A DNA stretch of 64,000 nucleotides from contig DAMBHY010000008.1 in NCBI GenBank assembly GCA_032068765.1, forward strand, positions 1-64,000, in the 5' to 3' direction. Shown piece after piece: positions 23,683 through 32,604 of the stretch. The position numbers and the translations under genes are program-made. The notes beneath the pieces were generated by a model. The model was given only the letters and a program-made list of their open reading frames with translations, had not been told where the DNA came from and ran no database searches. How positions within the stretch are numbered: position 1 is the first letter of the stretch; each line of letters begins with the position of its first letter. Origin of the DNA: DAMBHY01 sp032068765. Lineage in GTDB: Bacteria > Bacteroidota > Bacteroidia > Bacteroidales > Dysgonomonadaceae.

Positions 23683-25911
23683 ATGAAAAAGGTACTTTTT
23701 TACATTTTAATCACTTTATTTTCAATTCAATTAATTGAAGCACAAACGCGCCAAGATTCTTTACGGCATGTAAATTTGGAAGAAGTAATTGTATCGGCAA
23801 CACGTGCAAATAAAACCACTCCTGTTGCCTACAGCAATATTAAAAAAGATGACATTCAGAGGAACAACTTCGGTCAGGATATTCCTTACATTATGGCGCT
23901 GACTCCTTCCGTTACCACTACTTCTGATGCAGGAACGGGAGTGGGTTACACCGGGTTCCGTATTCGTGGGACAGATTTAAATCGTATTAATGTGACAATA
24001 AATGGAATTCCATATAATGATTCGGAATCTCACGGAGCATTTTTTGTGGACCTTCCTGATTTTATGTCATCGCTGTCATCTATCCAAATTCAACGTGGAG
24101 TCGGCACATCAACTAATGGTGCCGCAGCTTTCGGTGCAAGCGTAAATATGAAAATGGATAATCATAGTCCAATTGCATATGCTAAGCTAAGCACAACTTA
24201 TGGATCCTTCAACACGTTCAAAAACACCATACAAGCCGGAACAGGTTTTATAAATAACCATTTTGCATTTGACGGACGTTATTCAACAGTAAATTCAGAC
24301 GGATTTATAGATCGCGCTTCTGTAAACATGCAATCGTATATGCTTTCGGGAACATACAGCGCAGAAAAAACTTTATTGAAATTAGTTACAATGGGTGGAA
24401 AAGAAAAATCCTATCAGGCGTGGAACGGTGTGGATTTAGATTTAGTTGAAAAAGATCCTATTAACTACACAAGACATTATAACGAACTTGGTAAGTTTGT
24501 GAATGACAATGGCGTAACACAATTTTATCAAAATCAAATAGATAATTATACGCAAACTCATTATCAATTATTACTTACACAAGTATTGACAGATGCGCTT
24601 ACTTTAAATGGAGCACTTCACTATACAAAAGGTAAAGGTTATTACGAAGAATATAAAGCGGATGCGAAATACAAAAAATATATGCTTACGCCGGTTGATG
24701 GTAAAAAAGAAACGGATTTAATCCGCCGTAAATGGCTTGATAATGATTTCTATGGTGGAATTTTCTCACTTTCTTACAAAAAAGATCGTCTTGATGCTGT
24801 GATTGGAGGAGGAGCCAACAAATATGACGGAAATCACTTTGGGAAAATTCTTTGGGTACGAAATCCCGCTCCTGATTTTGTAGAGGGACAAGAATGGTAC
24901 AGAAGCACTGCCGAAAAAGCAGATTACAACATTTATGCAAAAGTAAATGCAGAAGTTGTACGTAATCTTTTTATATTTGGAGATGTTCAATTTCGTCACA
25001 TAAATTACACATTAAACGGTGCGAGCGACAAATACAATAGCGAAACAAATCAAATGTGGAATCTTGACCAAACTCACAAATTCAATTTTTTCAATCCAAA
25101 GGCTGGGCTTACTTACAACATTACCGACAACAATACAATTTATGGTTCGTTTGCTATTGCAAATCGTGAACCTAACCGTTCAAATTATACAGATTCAGGC
25201 GAAAATGAAAAACCAACAAGCGAACGCGTTTACGACACAGAATTAGGCTACAGATATCAATCGAAAGATTTTAGCTTTGGAGTTAACGCATATTATATGA
25301 AATATAAAAACCAATTGATTCTGACAGGTAAAATCAGCGAAATAGGCGAACTTTTAACAACAAATATCCCTGACAGTTACAGAACAGGTATTGAGTTGAC
25401 TTCTGCTGTACAGATTCATCCAATGTTGCGCTGGGATGCCAACATGACCATCAGTCAGAACAAAATTATGAATTTTGTAGAACAAGGAGTTGACGTTTAT
25501 GATGCCAATTGGACATGGATTGATTCTAAAAACAATGAGTTGGGAAAAACCGACATTGCCTATTCTCCAAATTTTATTGCTAATAGCATTTTTACATTCA
25601 ATTACAACAAATTTGAAGCTGCACTGCAAAGCAGTTACGTAAGTAGTCAATATATCGACAACACTTCAAATAAAGAACGCTCCATCAATCCTTATTTCAT
25701 AAATAATTTACGTTTAGGATATTCCATCGTTCTTCCTCATACTAAATCCGTAGATTTTGGCGTACTTGTGAATAATCTATTCAACGTTGATTACGAAACA
25801 AACGGATATGTTTGGTACAGCTATTATCTTGACGGAAAACGTTTGAATGAAAAAAGATATTTTCCTCAAGCCGGGACAAATGTATTAGCTAACATTACAA
25901 TCAATTTTTAA
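23683..25911 (+). CDS. TonB-dependent outer membrane receptor, thiamine-regulated
   Basis: A 742-residue receptor from the chosen start, with a signal peptide (KKVLFYILITLFSIQLIEAQ), a TonB-box-like LEEVIVSATR, a plug domain (DIPYIMALTPSV, GFRIRGTDLNRINVTING, IQIQRGVGTSTNGAAAFGAS) and a barrel ending INF. It sits directly under a TPP riboswitch and ahead of PnuT and thiamine pyrophosphokinase, so its substrate is very probably thiamine or a phosphate ester. The frame begins at an ATG at 23653 inside a GTAGAT-GAAA-ATCTAC hairpin (23649-23664); the second ATG at 23683 gives a normal signal peptide and is preferred. Confidence 0.93.
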   Translation: MKKVLFYILITLFSIQLIEAQTRQDSLRHVNLEEVIVSATRANKTTPVAYSNIKKDDIQRNNFGQDIPYIMALTPSVTTTSDAGTGVGYTGFRIRGTDLNRINVTINGIPYNDSESHGAFFVDLPDFMSSLSSIQIQRGVGTSTNGAAAFGASVNMKMDNHSPIAYAKLSTTYGSFNTFKNTIQAGTGFINNHFAFDGRYSTVNSDGFIDRASVNMQSYMLSGTYSAEKTLLKLVTMGGKEKSYQAWNGVDLDLVEKDPINYTRHYNELGKFVNDNGVTQFYQNQIDNYTQTHYQLLLTQVLTDALTLNGALHYTKGKGYYEEYKADAKYKKYMLTPVDGKKETDLIRRKWLDNDFYGGIFSLSYKKDRLDAVIGGGANKYDGNHFGKILWVRNPAPDFVEGQEWYRSTAEKADYNIYAKVNAEVVRNLFIFGDVQFRHINYTLNGASDKYNSETNQMWNLDQTHKFNFFNPKAGLTYNITDNNTIYGSFAIANREPNRSNYTDSGENEKPTSERVYDTELGYRYQSKDFSFGVNAYYMKYKNQLILTGKISEIGELLTTNIPDSYRTGIELTSAVQIHPMLRWDANMTISQNKIMNFVEQGVDVYDANWTWIDSKNNELGKTDIAYSPNFIANSIFTFNYNKFEAALQSSYVSSQYIDNTSNKERSINPYFINNLRLGYSIVLPHTKSVDFGVLVNNLFNVDYETNGYVWYSYYLDGKRLNEKRYFPQAGTNVLANITINF

Positions 25912-25927
25912 TTAAGCATAACTTTGT

Positions 25928-25962
25928 AAAAGCAGGATTATTATAATTCTGCTTTTTTATAT
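25928..25962 (+). terminator. hairpin between the receptor and pnuT
   Basis: AAAAGCAG (25928-25935) pairs with CTGCTTTT (25949-25956), followed by more T. It may only partly stop transcription, reducing expression of the downstream thiamine genes relative to the receptor. Confidence 0.7.
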
Positions 25963-25970
25963 ACGCAAGA

Positions 25971-26546
25971 ATGGAGTTAATTGAAGTTATAGGCTTTTTA
26001 GTCGGACTTATTTATTTATATCTTGAATACAAAGCCAACAAACTTTTGTGGCCAGTAGGAGTTTTAATGCCGATTATCTACATATGGATTTTCTACAAAA
26101 GCGGTTTCTACGCGGATATGGGAATCAATATTTACTACTTTTTTGCTAGCATATATGGATGGATTATATGGACCCGAAAAACAACTGACGACAAACCATC
26201 AGTCATCTCTTCTGCTCCATTAAAGTTGTATCTACCTATAATTTTTATATTTCTAATAATATTTGCAGTTATTGCTTATGTTCTTTTAAATTATACAAAC
26301 AGTACGGTTCCTTATGGAGATAGTTTCACCACAGCTTTAAGTATTGTTGCGATGTGGATGCTGGCGCAAAAATATACAGAACAATGGGTTTTGTGGTTTG
26401 TTGTAAATGTAGTGTCAAGCTTTTTATATTTCTGGAAAGGACTATACATAACAGGTACACTTTTCATTATTTATTCCACAATTTCCATGCTTGGATACTT
26501 TAAATGGAAAAAGATGGCTGCTGAACAAGAAAAAATAAAAATATAA
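25971..26546 (+). CDS. pnuT: PnuC-family inner membrane transporter, thiamine type (PnuT)
   Basis: A 191-residue protein with about seven transmembrane helices and the aromatic family features (YLEYKANKLLWPVGVLM, YGWIIW, WMLAQKYTEQWVLWFVVN). PnuC proteins are facilitators whose cargo is trapped by phosphorylation. The riboswitch-controlled location, and a thiamine pyrophosphokinase two genes on, point to thiamine rather than nicotinamide riboside. It follows the receptor by 59 bp, with a hairpin between them. Confidence 0.88.
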   Translation: MELIEVIGFLVGLIYLYLEYKANKLLWPVGVLMPIIYIWIFYKSGFYADMGINIYYFFASIYGWIIWTRKTTDDKPSVISSAPLKLYLPIIFIFLIIFAVIAYVLLNYTNSTVPYGDSFTTALSIVAMWMLAQKYTEQWVLWFVVNVVSSFLYFWKGLYITGTLFIIYSTISMLGYFKWKKMAAEQEKIKI

Positions 26547-26556
26547 CAAATTGATT

Positions 26557-27261
26557 ATGAAAAATTCAAGAATTTTCGAAGCAGTAATACTTGCTATAGG
26601 ACTACTATTTTTAGGATTATCTATCAGAGGTGGGTTCAGAATTTTTTCTCAAAAAGATCGCTCGGTAAACGTCAAAGGTCTTGCAGAACTGGAAGTTAAA
26701 GCCGATAAAGTTATCTGGCCATTACCTTTTAAGGATGTCGGGAATGACTTGGTAACTTTGTATGATAATTTAAAAAGAAAAAATCAGGCTATAATTTCTT
26801 TCTTAAAATCGAACGGCATTAAAGATTCAGAAATTAGCATATCTGCACCAATGGTGATTGATTTGGAAGCAGAAAGATATTCAAATAATCAAAACCCATA
26901 TCGATACAATATAACGTCCGTCATTACAGTCACCTCGGACAAAGTGGATGTAGTTAGAAAACTTATGTCGGAACAAGGTGAACTTCTGCGTCAGGGAATT
27001 GCTGTGAGCGGAGGCGATTATCAATATAACGTTCAGTATTTGTTTACAAAACTGAATGATATCAAGCCTAAAATGATTGAAGAAGCTACACAAAACGCAA
27101 GGGTTGCGGCTGAAAAATTCGCTAAAGACTCAAAAAGTAAACTAGGCAAAATAAAAAATGCTTCCCAAGGTCAATTTGAGATTTCAGACCGGGATGCGAA
27201 TACCCCTTACATTAAAAACGTAAGAGTAGTAAGCACAATTGAATATTATTTAAAAGACTAA
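26557..27261 (+). CDS. SIMPL domain (DUF541) protein
   Basis: A 234-residue protein with one N-terminal transmembrane helix (EAVILAIGLLFLGLSIRGGF) and a SIMPL/DUF541 domain in the periplasm (SVNVKGLAELEVKADKVIWPL near the start, and TQNARVAAEKFAKDSKSKLGKI near residue 185). The family has no firm biochemical role. The ATG at 26557 is preferred over TTG at 26551. Its stop codon overlaps the start of the next gene (TAATG), so it is embedded between two thiamine genes and translated with them; whether it serves thiamine uptake is unknown. Confidence 0.85.
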   Translation: MKNSRIFEAVILAIGLLFLGLSIRGGFRIFSQKDRSVNVKGLAELEVKADKVIWPLPFKDVGNDLVTLYDNLKRKNQAIISFLKSNGIKDSEISISAPMVIDLEAERYSNNQNPYRYNITSVITVTSDKVDVVRKLMSEQGELLRQGIAVSGGDYQYNVQYLFTKLNDIKPKMIEEATQNARVAAEKFAKDSKSKLGKIKNASQGQFEISDRDANTPYIKNVRVVSTIEYYLKD

Positions 27262-27866
27262 TGAATACCGTTATTCTGGCTGATGGGAAATTTCCACGAC
27301 ATGAAATACCATTAAGTTATATTAAAAATGCTGATAAAATTATCTGCTGCGACGGCGCATCTAACAAACTGATTTCCAAAGGTATAATTCCATATGCAAT
27401 CATAGGCGATTGTGATTCCATATCTCCCGAAAATCGAGAAAAATATTCTCATATTATAAAGCATATCGCAGACCAATACACCAATGACTTGACAAAAGCG
27501 GTAAAATATTGCGTCCAAAGTGGTATTAAGGAAGTAGTAATTTTAGGAGCAACAGGAAAAAGAGAGGATCATACAATAGCTAATATTGGATTGCTTTTCA
27601 GCTATATAGATTTGTTGAATGTAAAGATGATAACAAATCACGGAATTTTTACTCCCATAAAGGAAACTACTATTTTCGAATCGTTCCCCAATCAACAAAT
27701 ATCTTTATTCAGCAACGACAATCAGCCAATTATTTCAGAAGGCTTGCAATATCCTTTAGATAAGTTAGTATTAAATGAATGGTGGATGGGAACTCTAAAC
27801 AAATCATTGTCTGATTCTTTCAAAATTATTCCGCAAGGAAAAGTAATTGTATATCAAGCTTATTAG
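27261..27866 (+). CDS. thiamine pyrophosphokinase
   Basis: A 201-residue protein of the TPK family, which converts thiamine to TPP using ATP. Family motifs are ADGKFPRHE near the N-terminus, IICCDGASNKL, the metal-binding AIIGDCDSIS, the QYTNDLTKAVKYC segment and ILGATGKREDHTIAN. The start shares a base with the stop of the SIMPL gene. It is the last gene of the riboswitch-controlled operon and traps imported thiamine. No early thiamine synthesis gene (thiC, thiE, thiG) lies in the window. Confidence 0.93.
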   Translation: MNTVILADGKFPRHEIPLSYIKNADKIICCDGASNKLISKGIIPYAIIGDCDSISPENREKYSHIIKHIADQYTNDLTKAVKYCVQSGIKEVVILGATGKREDHTIANIGLLFSYIDLLNVKMITNHGIFTPIKETTIFESFPNQQISLFSNDNQPIISEGLQYPLDKLVLNEWWMGTLNKSLSDSFKIIPQGKVIVYQAY

Positions 27867-27929
27867 AAATATTATAGAATAATTTCTAGCTTATATTTAA
27901 TTTAGAACTAGAATATTTACTTTTTTTAC

Positions 27930-27937
27930 TACTTTTG
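27930..27937 (+). promoter_or_regulatory. -7 box of the atp operon
   Basis: TACTTTTG matches TAnnTTTG, 42 bp upstream of atpD. The whole ATP synthase operon probably starts here. Confidence 0.6.
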
Positions 27938-27978
27938 TTCACCAAAAATTTAATAATAGTTACCTATAACTTAATGTT

Positions 27979-29496
27979 ATGCCTGAACTGACTGGACATA
28001 TATCTCAAATAATTGGACCTGTTGTCGATGTAACCTTTGATTTTTCAGAGAACGACCACAGTAGATTACCAGCTATAAATAACGCCTTGACTGTTAAGAA
28101 AAAAGACGACTCTTTGGTTGTACTAGAAATTCAGCAACACATAGGGGAAAATACAGTTAGAACTGTAGCAATGGATTCCACAGACGGCTTGTCGAGAGGA
28201 CTTGAAGTGGTATCGTTAGGAAGACCCATTGCTATGCCAATAGGTGATCAGGTAAAAGGGCGATTATTGAATGTTATCGGATATCCCATTGATGGTCTTC
28301 CTGAACTGAATCGAGAAGGAGCCTATTCCATCCACCGCGATTCTCCAAAATTTGAAGATTTAACAACCTCTGAAGAAGTACTTTTTACCGGAATAAAAGT
28401 TATCGACTTACTACAACCTTATCTGAAAGGTGGAAAAATTGGTCTTTTCGGCGGTGCTGGAGTTGGTAAGACAGTAATCATAATGGAGCTGATAAACAAC
28501 ATCGCAAAAGGACACAATGGTTTTTCTGTTTTTGCAGGTGTTGGAGAAAGAACACGTGAAGGTAACGATCTTTTGCGCGAAATGATAGAATCCGGTGTCA
28601 TCCGTTATGGTGATGAGTTCAAAAAAAGCATGGAAGAAGGCGGCTGGGATTTGAGCAAAGTTGACAAAGATGAGCTGCAGAAATCTCAGGCATCATTAGT
28701 TTTTGGACAGATGAACGAACCCCCAGGAGCTCGTGCTTCGGTTGCTCTTTCAGCCTTGAGTATTGCTGAATCATTCAGAGATCAGGGAGGTGAAGGAAGT
28801 GATATATTACTCTTCATTGATAATATATTCCGTTTCGTGCAGGCAGGTTCAGAAGTTTCCGCACTTTTAGGACGTATGCCTTCAGCAGTAGGATATCAAC
28901 CTACTTTAGCTTCAGAGATGGGCGCTTTGCAGGAAAGAATTACTTCTACAAAACATGGCTCTATTACGTCAGTACAAGCAGTGTATGTTCCTGCTGACGA
29001 CTTGACAGACCCTGCGCCGGCAACGACTTTCAACTATTTAGATGCAACTACAGTACTTGATCGTAAAATTGCGTCTTTAGGAATATATCCCGCTGTGGAC
29101 CCACTCGCTTCTTCATCAAGAATTTTGAGTGCTGATGTAGTTGGTGAGGAGCATTATCAAACTGCTATGGCTGTAAAAAACATTCTTCAACGATATAAAG
29201 AGCTTCAAGATATTATTTCTATTCTTGGTATGGAAGAATTGTCCGAAGAAGACAGAATAGTTGTAAACAGAGCACGTAAAGTTCAACGTTATTTGTCACA
29301 GCCATTCCATATGGCAGAACAATTCAGCGGAATTCCGGGTGTGATGGTGCCTATTGAAGAAATTATCCGCGGGTTTAAGATGATATTGAGCGGCGAATTA
29401 GACAAATATTCCGAATTGGCATTTATGAACGTTGGCGTTATTGATGAAGCCATCGCTAAAGGCGAAAGTCTGTTGGCTCAATCCAAAGAAATTTAA
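27979..29496 (+). CDS. atpD: F-type ATP synthase subunit beta
   Basis: A 505-residue catalytic subunit of F1. The P-loop GGAGVGKT is at residues 158-165, with VFAGVGERTREGNDL and the DELSEED-like loop GMEELSEED further on. It carries an insertion around residues 210-235 (YGDEFKKSMEEGGWDL) that explains a length above the usual 460-470 and is common in Bacteroidetes. It leads the operon, the Bacteroidetes arrangement in which beta and epsilon are encoded first. Confidence 0.98.
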   Translation: MPELTGHISQIIGPVVDVTFDFSENDHSRLPAINNALTVKKKDDSLVVLEIQQHIGENTVRTVAMDSTDGLSRGLEVVSLGRPIAMPIGDQVKGRLLNVIGYPIDGLPELNREGAYSIHRDSPKFEDLTTSEEVLFTGIKVIDLLQPYLKGGKIGLFGGAGVGKTVIIMELINNIAKGHNGFSVFAGVGERTREGNDLLREMIESGVIRYGDEFKKSMEEGGWDLSKVDKDELQKSQASLVFGQMNEPPGARASVALSALSIAESFRDQGGEGSDILLFIDNIFRFVQAGSEVSALLGRMPSAVGYQPTLASEMGALQERITSTKHGSITSVQAVYVPADDLTDPAPATTFNYLDATTVLDRKIASLGIYPAVDPLASSSRILSADVVGEEHYQTAMAVKNILQRYKELQDIISILGMEELSEEDRIVVNRARKVQRYLSQPFHMAEQFSGIPGVMVPIEEIIRGFKMILSGELDKYSELAFMNVGVIDEAIAKGESLLAQSKEI

Positions 29497-29500
29497 TCAA

Positions 29501-29764
29501 ATGAAGTTAACAGTACTTACTCCCGAAAAAATTGCTTTCTCCGGTGAAATTACACACGTGTCTTTCCCCGGCGAAAAAGGAGCTTTTCAGGTATATGAAA
29601 ACTTTGCACCTTTAATTTCTTCTTTAAAAGAGGGAGTTATTAAATTTGAAACACCAAACAATCAGATTCATAGCATGGCAATAAACGGAGGTTTTGTGGA
29701 AATACACACAAATATAGTAAATGCGTGCGTTGAATCTGCAAATGATACAATCGAAAATAAATAA
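29501..29764 (+). CDS. atpC: F-type ATP synthase subunit epsilon, short form
   Basis: An 87-residue subunit with only the N-terminal beta-sandwich (LTVLTPEKIAFSGEITHVSFPGEKGAFQV near the start, and MAINGGFVEIHTNIVNACVE near the end). The C-terminal helical hairpin, which inhibits ATP hydrolysis in longer epsilons, is absent. The ATG at 29501 lies 4 bp after the atpD stop and gives the standard N-terminus. It shares one base with the next gene. Confidence 0.93.
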   Translation: MKLTVLTPEKIAFSGEITHVSFPGEKGAFQVYENFAPLISSLKEGVIKFETPNNQIHSMAINGGFVEIHTNIVNACVESANDTIENK

Positions 29765-30174
29765 TGGCGAGAAAAAGCATTATATATACTTTGATTACAG
29801 GAGCAACTGCAGTTATTTTGTGGTTTATTCTTTTTAATATAGGTATTGAAATAAGTATAAGTTTTTTCGCAACTATTGTAGTTGTTTTTTTATTGATTGG
29901 CATAGGGGAATTATTCTATATCTTCTCAACAAAATCAACCGATAAACCTGCCAGCATTACCAACAAATATATGTTGGTGAAGGTCGCTAAAATCGGTGTT
30001 GGAGCTGTTTTACTTCTGATTATTTATAAAATAGCCGATCAAAATATAGAATGGTATATATTGACTTTCGGAGTATTATATATATTATTACTCGCATTTG
30101 AAGTCCTATGGCTGAAAGAAAACGAGCGACGAATCTCTAACTCCAAACGTGTTAAAAATTCATCTACCGAATGA
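29764..30174 (+). CDS. small membrane protein in the atp operon (AtpI-like position)
   Basis: A 136-residue protein with four predicted transmembrane helices (about residues 8-28, 31-51, 75-91 and 95-113) and a charged tail. It takes the place held by AtpI or AtpZ-type subunits, between the F1 genes and atpB. Sequence similarity to known AtpI is not evident to me, so this is a positional call; a role in c-ring assembly or magnesium uptake would be inference. It overlaps both neighbours (1 bp with atpC, 4 bp with atpB). Confidence 0.75.
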   Translation: MARKSIIYTLITGATAVILWFILFNIGIEISISFFATIVVVFLLIGIGELFYIFSTKSTDKPASITNKYMLVKVAKIGVGAVLLLIIYKIADQNIEWYILTFGVLYILLLAFEVLWLKENERRISNSKRVKNSSTE

Positions 30175-31229
30175 AATTACATAAGCTGAATATTATATTT
30201 CTTACGATTGCTCTTTTCATAAGCAGTTCAGCTTTATATGCTAACACTGAAACAGAAGCCGAGAATAAAGAAGTAGATGTGAAAGAGATGATTATGCATC
30301 ATCTGATGGATTCATACGAATGGAACATTGTCACTACTCACCACACAAATATTTCAATTCCGTTACCTGTAATTTTATATAGTAAAACTACCGGATGGCA
30401 TATATTTATGTCTTCTGTTTTTGAACATGGAACAAAATCTTACAGAGGGTTTGAAATTTCTCACGATGAAGAATACAAAGGAAAGATTATAGAAAACACC
30501 TATGGCACAGTTTCCCGACCTTTCGACATATCCATCACAAAAAATGTAGTTTCGCTAATAATATCGTCGTTACTACTCATATGGCTCATAATGTATGTAA
30601 CCAAAGAGTTGAAAAGAAATCCTTTAGAAGGGAAAAAAGGCATTACCGGAGCTATGGAAATTTTAATTAGGAGTATTGTGGATGATGTTATTATGCCAAG
30701 CATCGGCAAAGGATTTGAAAAATACTCACCATATCTTCTCACGCTTTTTTTCTTTATTTTTATTAATAACTTATTGGGATTAGTTCCATTTTTCCCGGGA
30801 GGAGCAAATGTGACGGGAAACATAGCCATCACTTTTACACTGGCACTTATAACGTTTCTAATTGTCCAATTCTCTGGAACAAAAAAACATTTCAAGAACA
30901 TTGTATGGCCAGATGTTCCTATTTTCCTAAAAATACCAATTCCATTGATGCCAATTTTAGAATTTATTGATCAATTTACGAGACCTTTCGCTTTGATGAT
31001 TCGTCTTTTTGCCAACATGATGGGAGGACACGCAATGGTGATGGGACTTATCTCCGTAATATTTTTAACAGTAGGATTAGGCGTGGCTGGAAATGCATCT
31101 ATGATGGTTATTTCGGTACTATTAACGACCTTGATATTTTGTATTGAATTATTGGTGGCATTCATCCAGGCATATATTTTCACATTGTTATCAGCAACAT
31201 TCATAGGCATGTCTAGACATCCTCATTAA
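30171..31229 (+). CDS. atpB: F-type ATP synthase subunit a
   Basis: A 352-residue membrane subunit forming the proton half-channels. An N-terminal signal-like segment (NIIFLTIALFISSSALYA) and a long periplasmic part with several histidines (EMIMHHLMDSYEWN) precede the conserved membrane core. The essential arginine lies in FALMIRLFANMMGGHAMV, and the last helix carries ELLVAFIQAYIFTLLSATFIG. The extended N-terminus is usual in Bacteroidetes. It overlaps the upstream gene by 4 bp. Confidence 0.97.
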   Translation: MKLHKLNIIFLTIALFISSSALYANTETEAENKEVDVKEMIMHHLMDSYEWNIVTTHHTNISIPLPVILYSKTTGWHIFMSSVFEHGTKSYRGFEISHDEEYKGKIIENTYGTVSRPFDISITKNVVSLIISSLLLIWLIMYVTKELKRNPLEGKKGITGAMEILIRSIVDDVIMPSIGKGFEKYSPYLLTLFFFIFINNLLGLVPFFPGGANVTGNIAITFTLALITFLIVQFSGTKKHFKNIVWPDVPIFLKIPIPLMPILEFIDQFTRPFALMIRLFANMMGGHAMVMGLISVIFLTVGLGVAGNASMMVISVLLTTLIFCIELLVAFIQAYIFTLLSATFIGMSRHPH

Positions 31230-31263
31230 CGAAATATTAATTAAAAACTAAATATTAAAGATT

Positions 31264-31518
31264 ATGACACTTCTTACAGTATTATTACAAGCAGCAGGTT
31301 CAATTGGACTTGGCGTACTAGGTAAAGCAATCGGTGCAGGCTTAGCCGTAATCGGAGCGGCTTTGGGTATTGGAAAAATAGGAAGTTCCGCTTTAGAAAG
31401 CATCGCACGCCAACCTGAATTTGCTTCAGAAATTAGAAATAATATGATTATTACTGCTTCTCTTGTAGAAGGAGCTGCTCTGTTTGCAATCGTAGTTTGC
31501 GGATTTATTATAAAATAA
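31264..31518 (+). CDS. atpE: F-type ATP synthase subunit c
   Basis: An 84-residue two-helix proteolipid. Helix 1 is glycine/alanine-rich (GAGLAVIGAALGIGKIG), the loop is ARQPE, and helix 2 carries the ion-binding Glu69 in ASLVEGAALFAIVV. The residues after Glu69 are Gly-Ala rather than Ser-Thr, and helix 1 lacks the matching Gln, so the sequence argues for proton rather than sodium coupling. It is 34 bp downstream of atpB. Confidence 0.97.
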   Translation: MTLLTVLLQAAGSIGLGVLGKAIGAGLAVIGAALGIGKIGSSALESIARQPEFASEIRNNMIITASLVEGAALFAIVVCGFIIK

Positions 31519-31530
31519 TATTTATCGAAT

Positions 31531-32022
31531 ATGCAAATATTGACTCCCGAGCCAGGACTAATTTTCTGGATGACGGTAATTTTTGGAATTGTTGTATTTA
31601 TCCTTACTAAATACGGCTTTCCTGTAATCCTTAAGAAGATTAATGAACGAAAAGAGTTTATTGATTCAGCCATTCAGGATGCAAAAACCGCACACGAAGA
31701 ATTAGCCAAACTGAGGGAAAATCAAGAGATGCTCATCGCGGAAACTAGAAAAGAGCAATCTGCTCTAGTAGCAGAAGCAAATAAATTGCGTACTCAGATA
31801 TTAAACAAGGCAAAAGAAGAAGCAAATCTGGAAGCAGATAAAATCATCGAATCGGCTCGTCAACAGATACAGGCGGAAAAAGAAGCTTCTTTAAACCAAC
31901 TACGCAGCGAAATGTCTACTTTGGCTGTTGCCATTTCGGAGAAGATATTGCGTAAGAATCTCGATAATCAAGCATCTCAGGAAGATTTGGTACACAAACT
32001 GATCAATGAGATGGATTTTTAA
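31531..32022 (+). CDS. atpF: F-type ATP synthase subunit b
   Basis: A 163-residue peripheral-stalk subunit: one N-terminal transmembrane helix (LIFWMTVIFGIVVFILTKYG, about residues 9-28) and a long Ala/Glu/Lys-rich coiled coil to the end. Length and layout are normal. It lies between atpE and atpH in the operon, 12 bp after atpE. Confidence 0.95.
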   Translation: MQILTPEPGLIFWMTVIFGIVVFILTKYGFPVILKKINERKEFIDSAIQDAKTAHEELAKLRENQEMLIAETRKEQSALVAEANKLRTQILNKAKEEANLEADKIIESARQQIQAEKEASLNQLRSEMSTLAVAISEKILRKNLDNQASQEDLVHKLINEMDF

Positions 32023-32036
32023 AATCCTGAATGTAA

Positions 32037-32594
32037 ATGAGCATTGCACAAATATCAACTCAATACGCGAAAGCTCTTTTGACCTATTCCATCGAGCAGA
32101 ATCAGGCGGCAGAAGTCTATTCTATCACCAAGTTTATACTGAAGGTGTATGAAGAAGTTCCTCATCTCAAAGATATTCTTCATAATCCAGATATTGATAA
32201 TGGTGAAAAAATGAAAGCTCTCAAAACTGCTTCTGGAGAAAATAGTGCCTCATCATTAATGAAAATATTTGAGTTGATACTTAAAAATCACAGAGAATTA
32301 AATATCCAAAGTATTCTCTTAAGATTTATAGAATTGTATCGCGACCATTTTGATATCCGTCATGTAAAGTATATTACCGCAATGGAATTGAATGAAGGAG
32401 TCGACACAAGATTAAGGGAAAAGCTCAAGGCTAAACTGGGCGGAACCATTGAGTTAGAAACAGAAATTGACCCCAACATTATAGGCGGTTACATTCTGCA
32501 GATTGAAGATTACCGATGGGATGCTAGCGTGAAAGGACAACTGCAAAGTATTAAAAAAAACTTGAGCGAGAACAAGGTTCCGCAATTATTATAA
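32037..32594 (+). CDS. atpH: F-type ATP synthase subunit delta
   Basis: A 185-residue peripheral-stalk subunit of the OSCP/delta family. The N-terminal six-helix domain begins ISTQYAKALLTYSIEQ, and the C-terminal end has the family segment ELETEIDPNIIGGYILQIEDYRWDASVKGQL (residues about 145-175), joining F1 to subunit b. Length is normal. Confidence 0.95.
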   Translation: MSIAQISTQYAKALLTYSIEQNQAAEVYSITKFILKVYEEVPHLKDILHNPDIDNGEKMKALKTASGENSASSLMKIFELILKNHRELNIQSILLRFIELYRDHFDIRHVKYITAMELNEGVDTRLREKLKAKLGGTIELETEIDPNIIGGYILQIEDYRWDASVKGQLQSIKKNLSENKVPQLL

Positions 32595-32604
32595 AATTGT
32601 TTAT

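Noticed and set aside
25971..26546. PnuC for nicotinamide riboside
   Set aside because: The gene sits under a TPP riboswitch with a thiamine kinase, so the thiamine-type PnuT is the better call.
31264..31518. Sodium-coupled c-ring
   Set aside because: The residues after the ion-binding Glu69 are Gly-Ala and helix 1 lacks the glutamine of sodium-binding rings.
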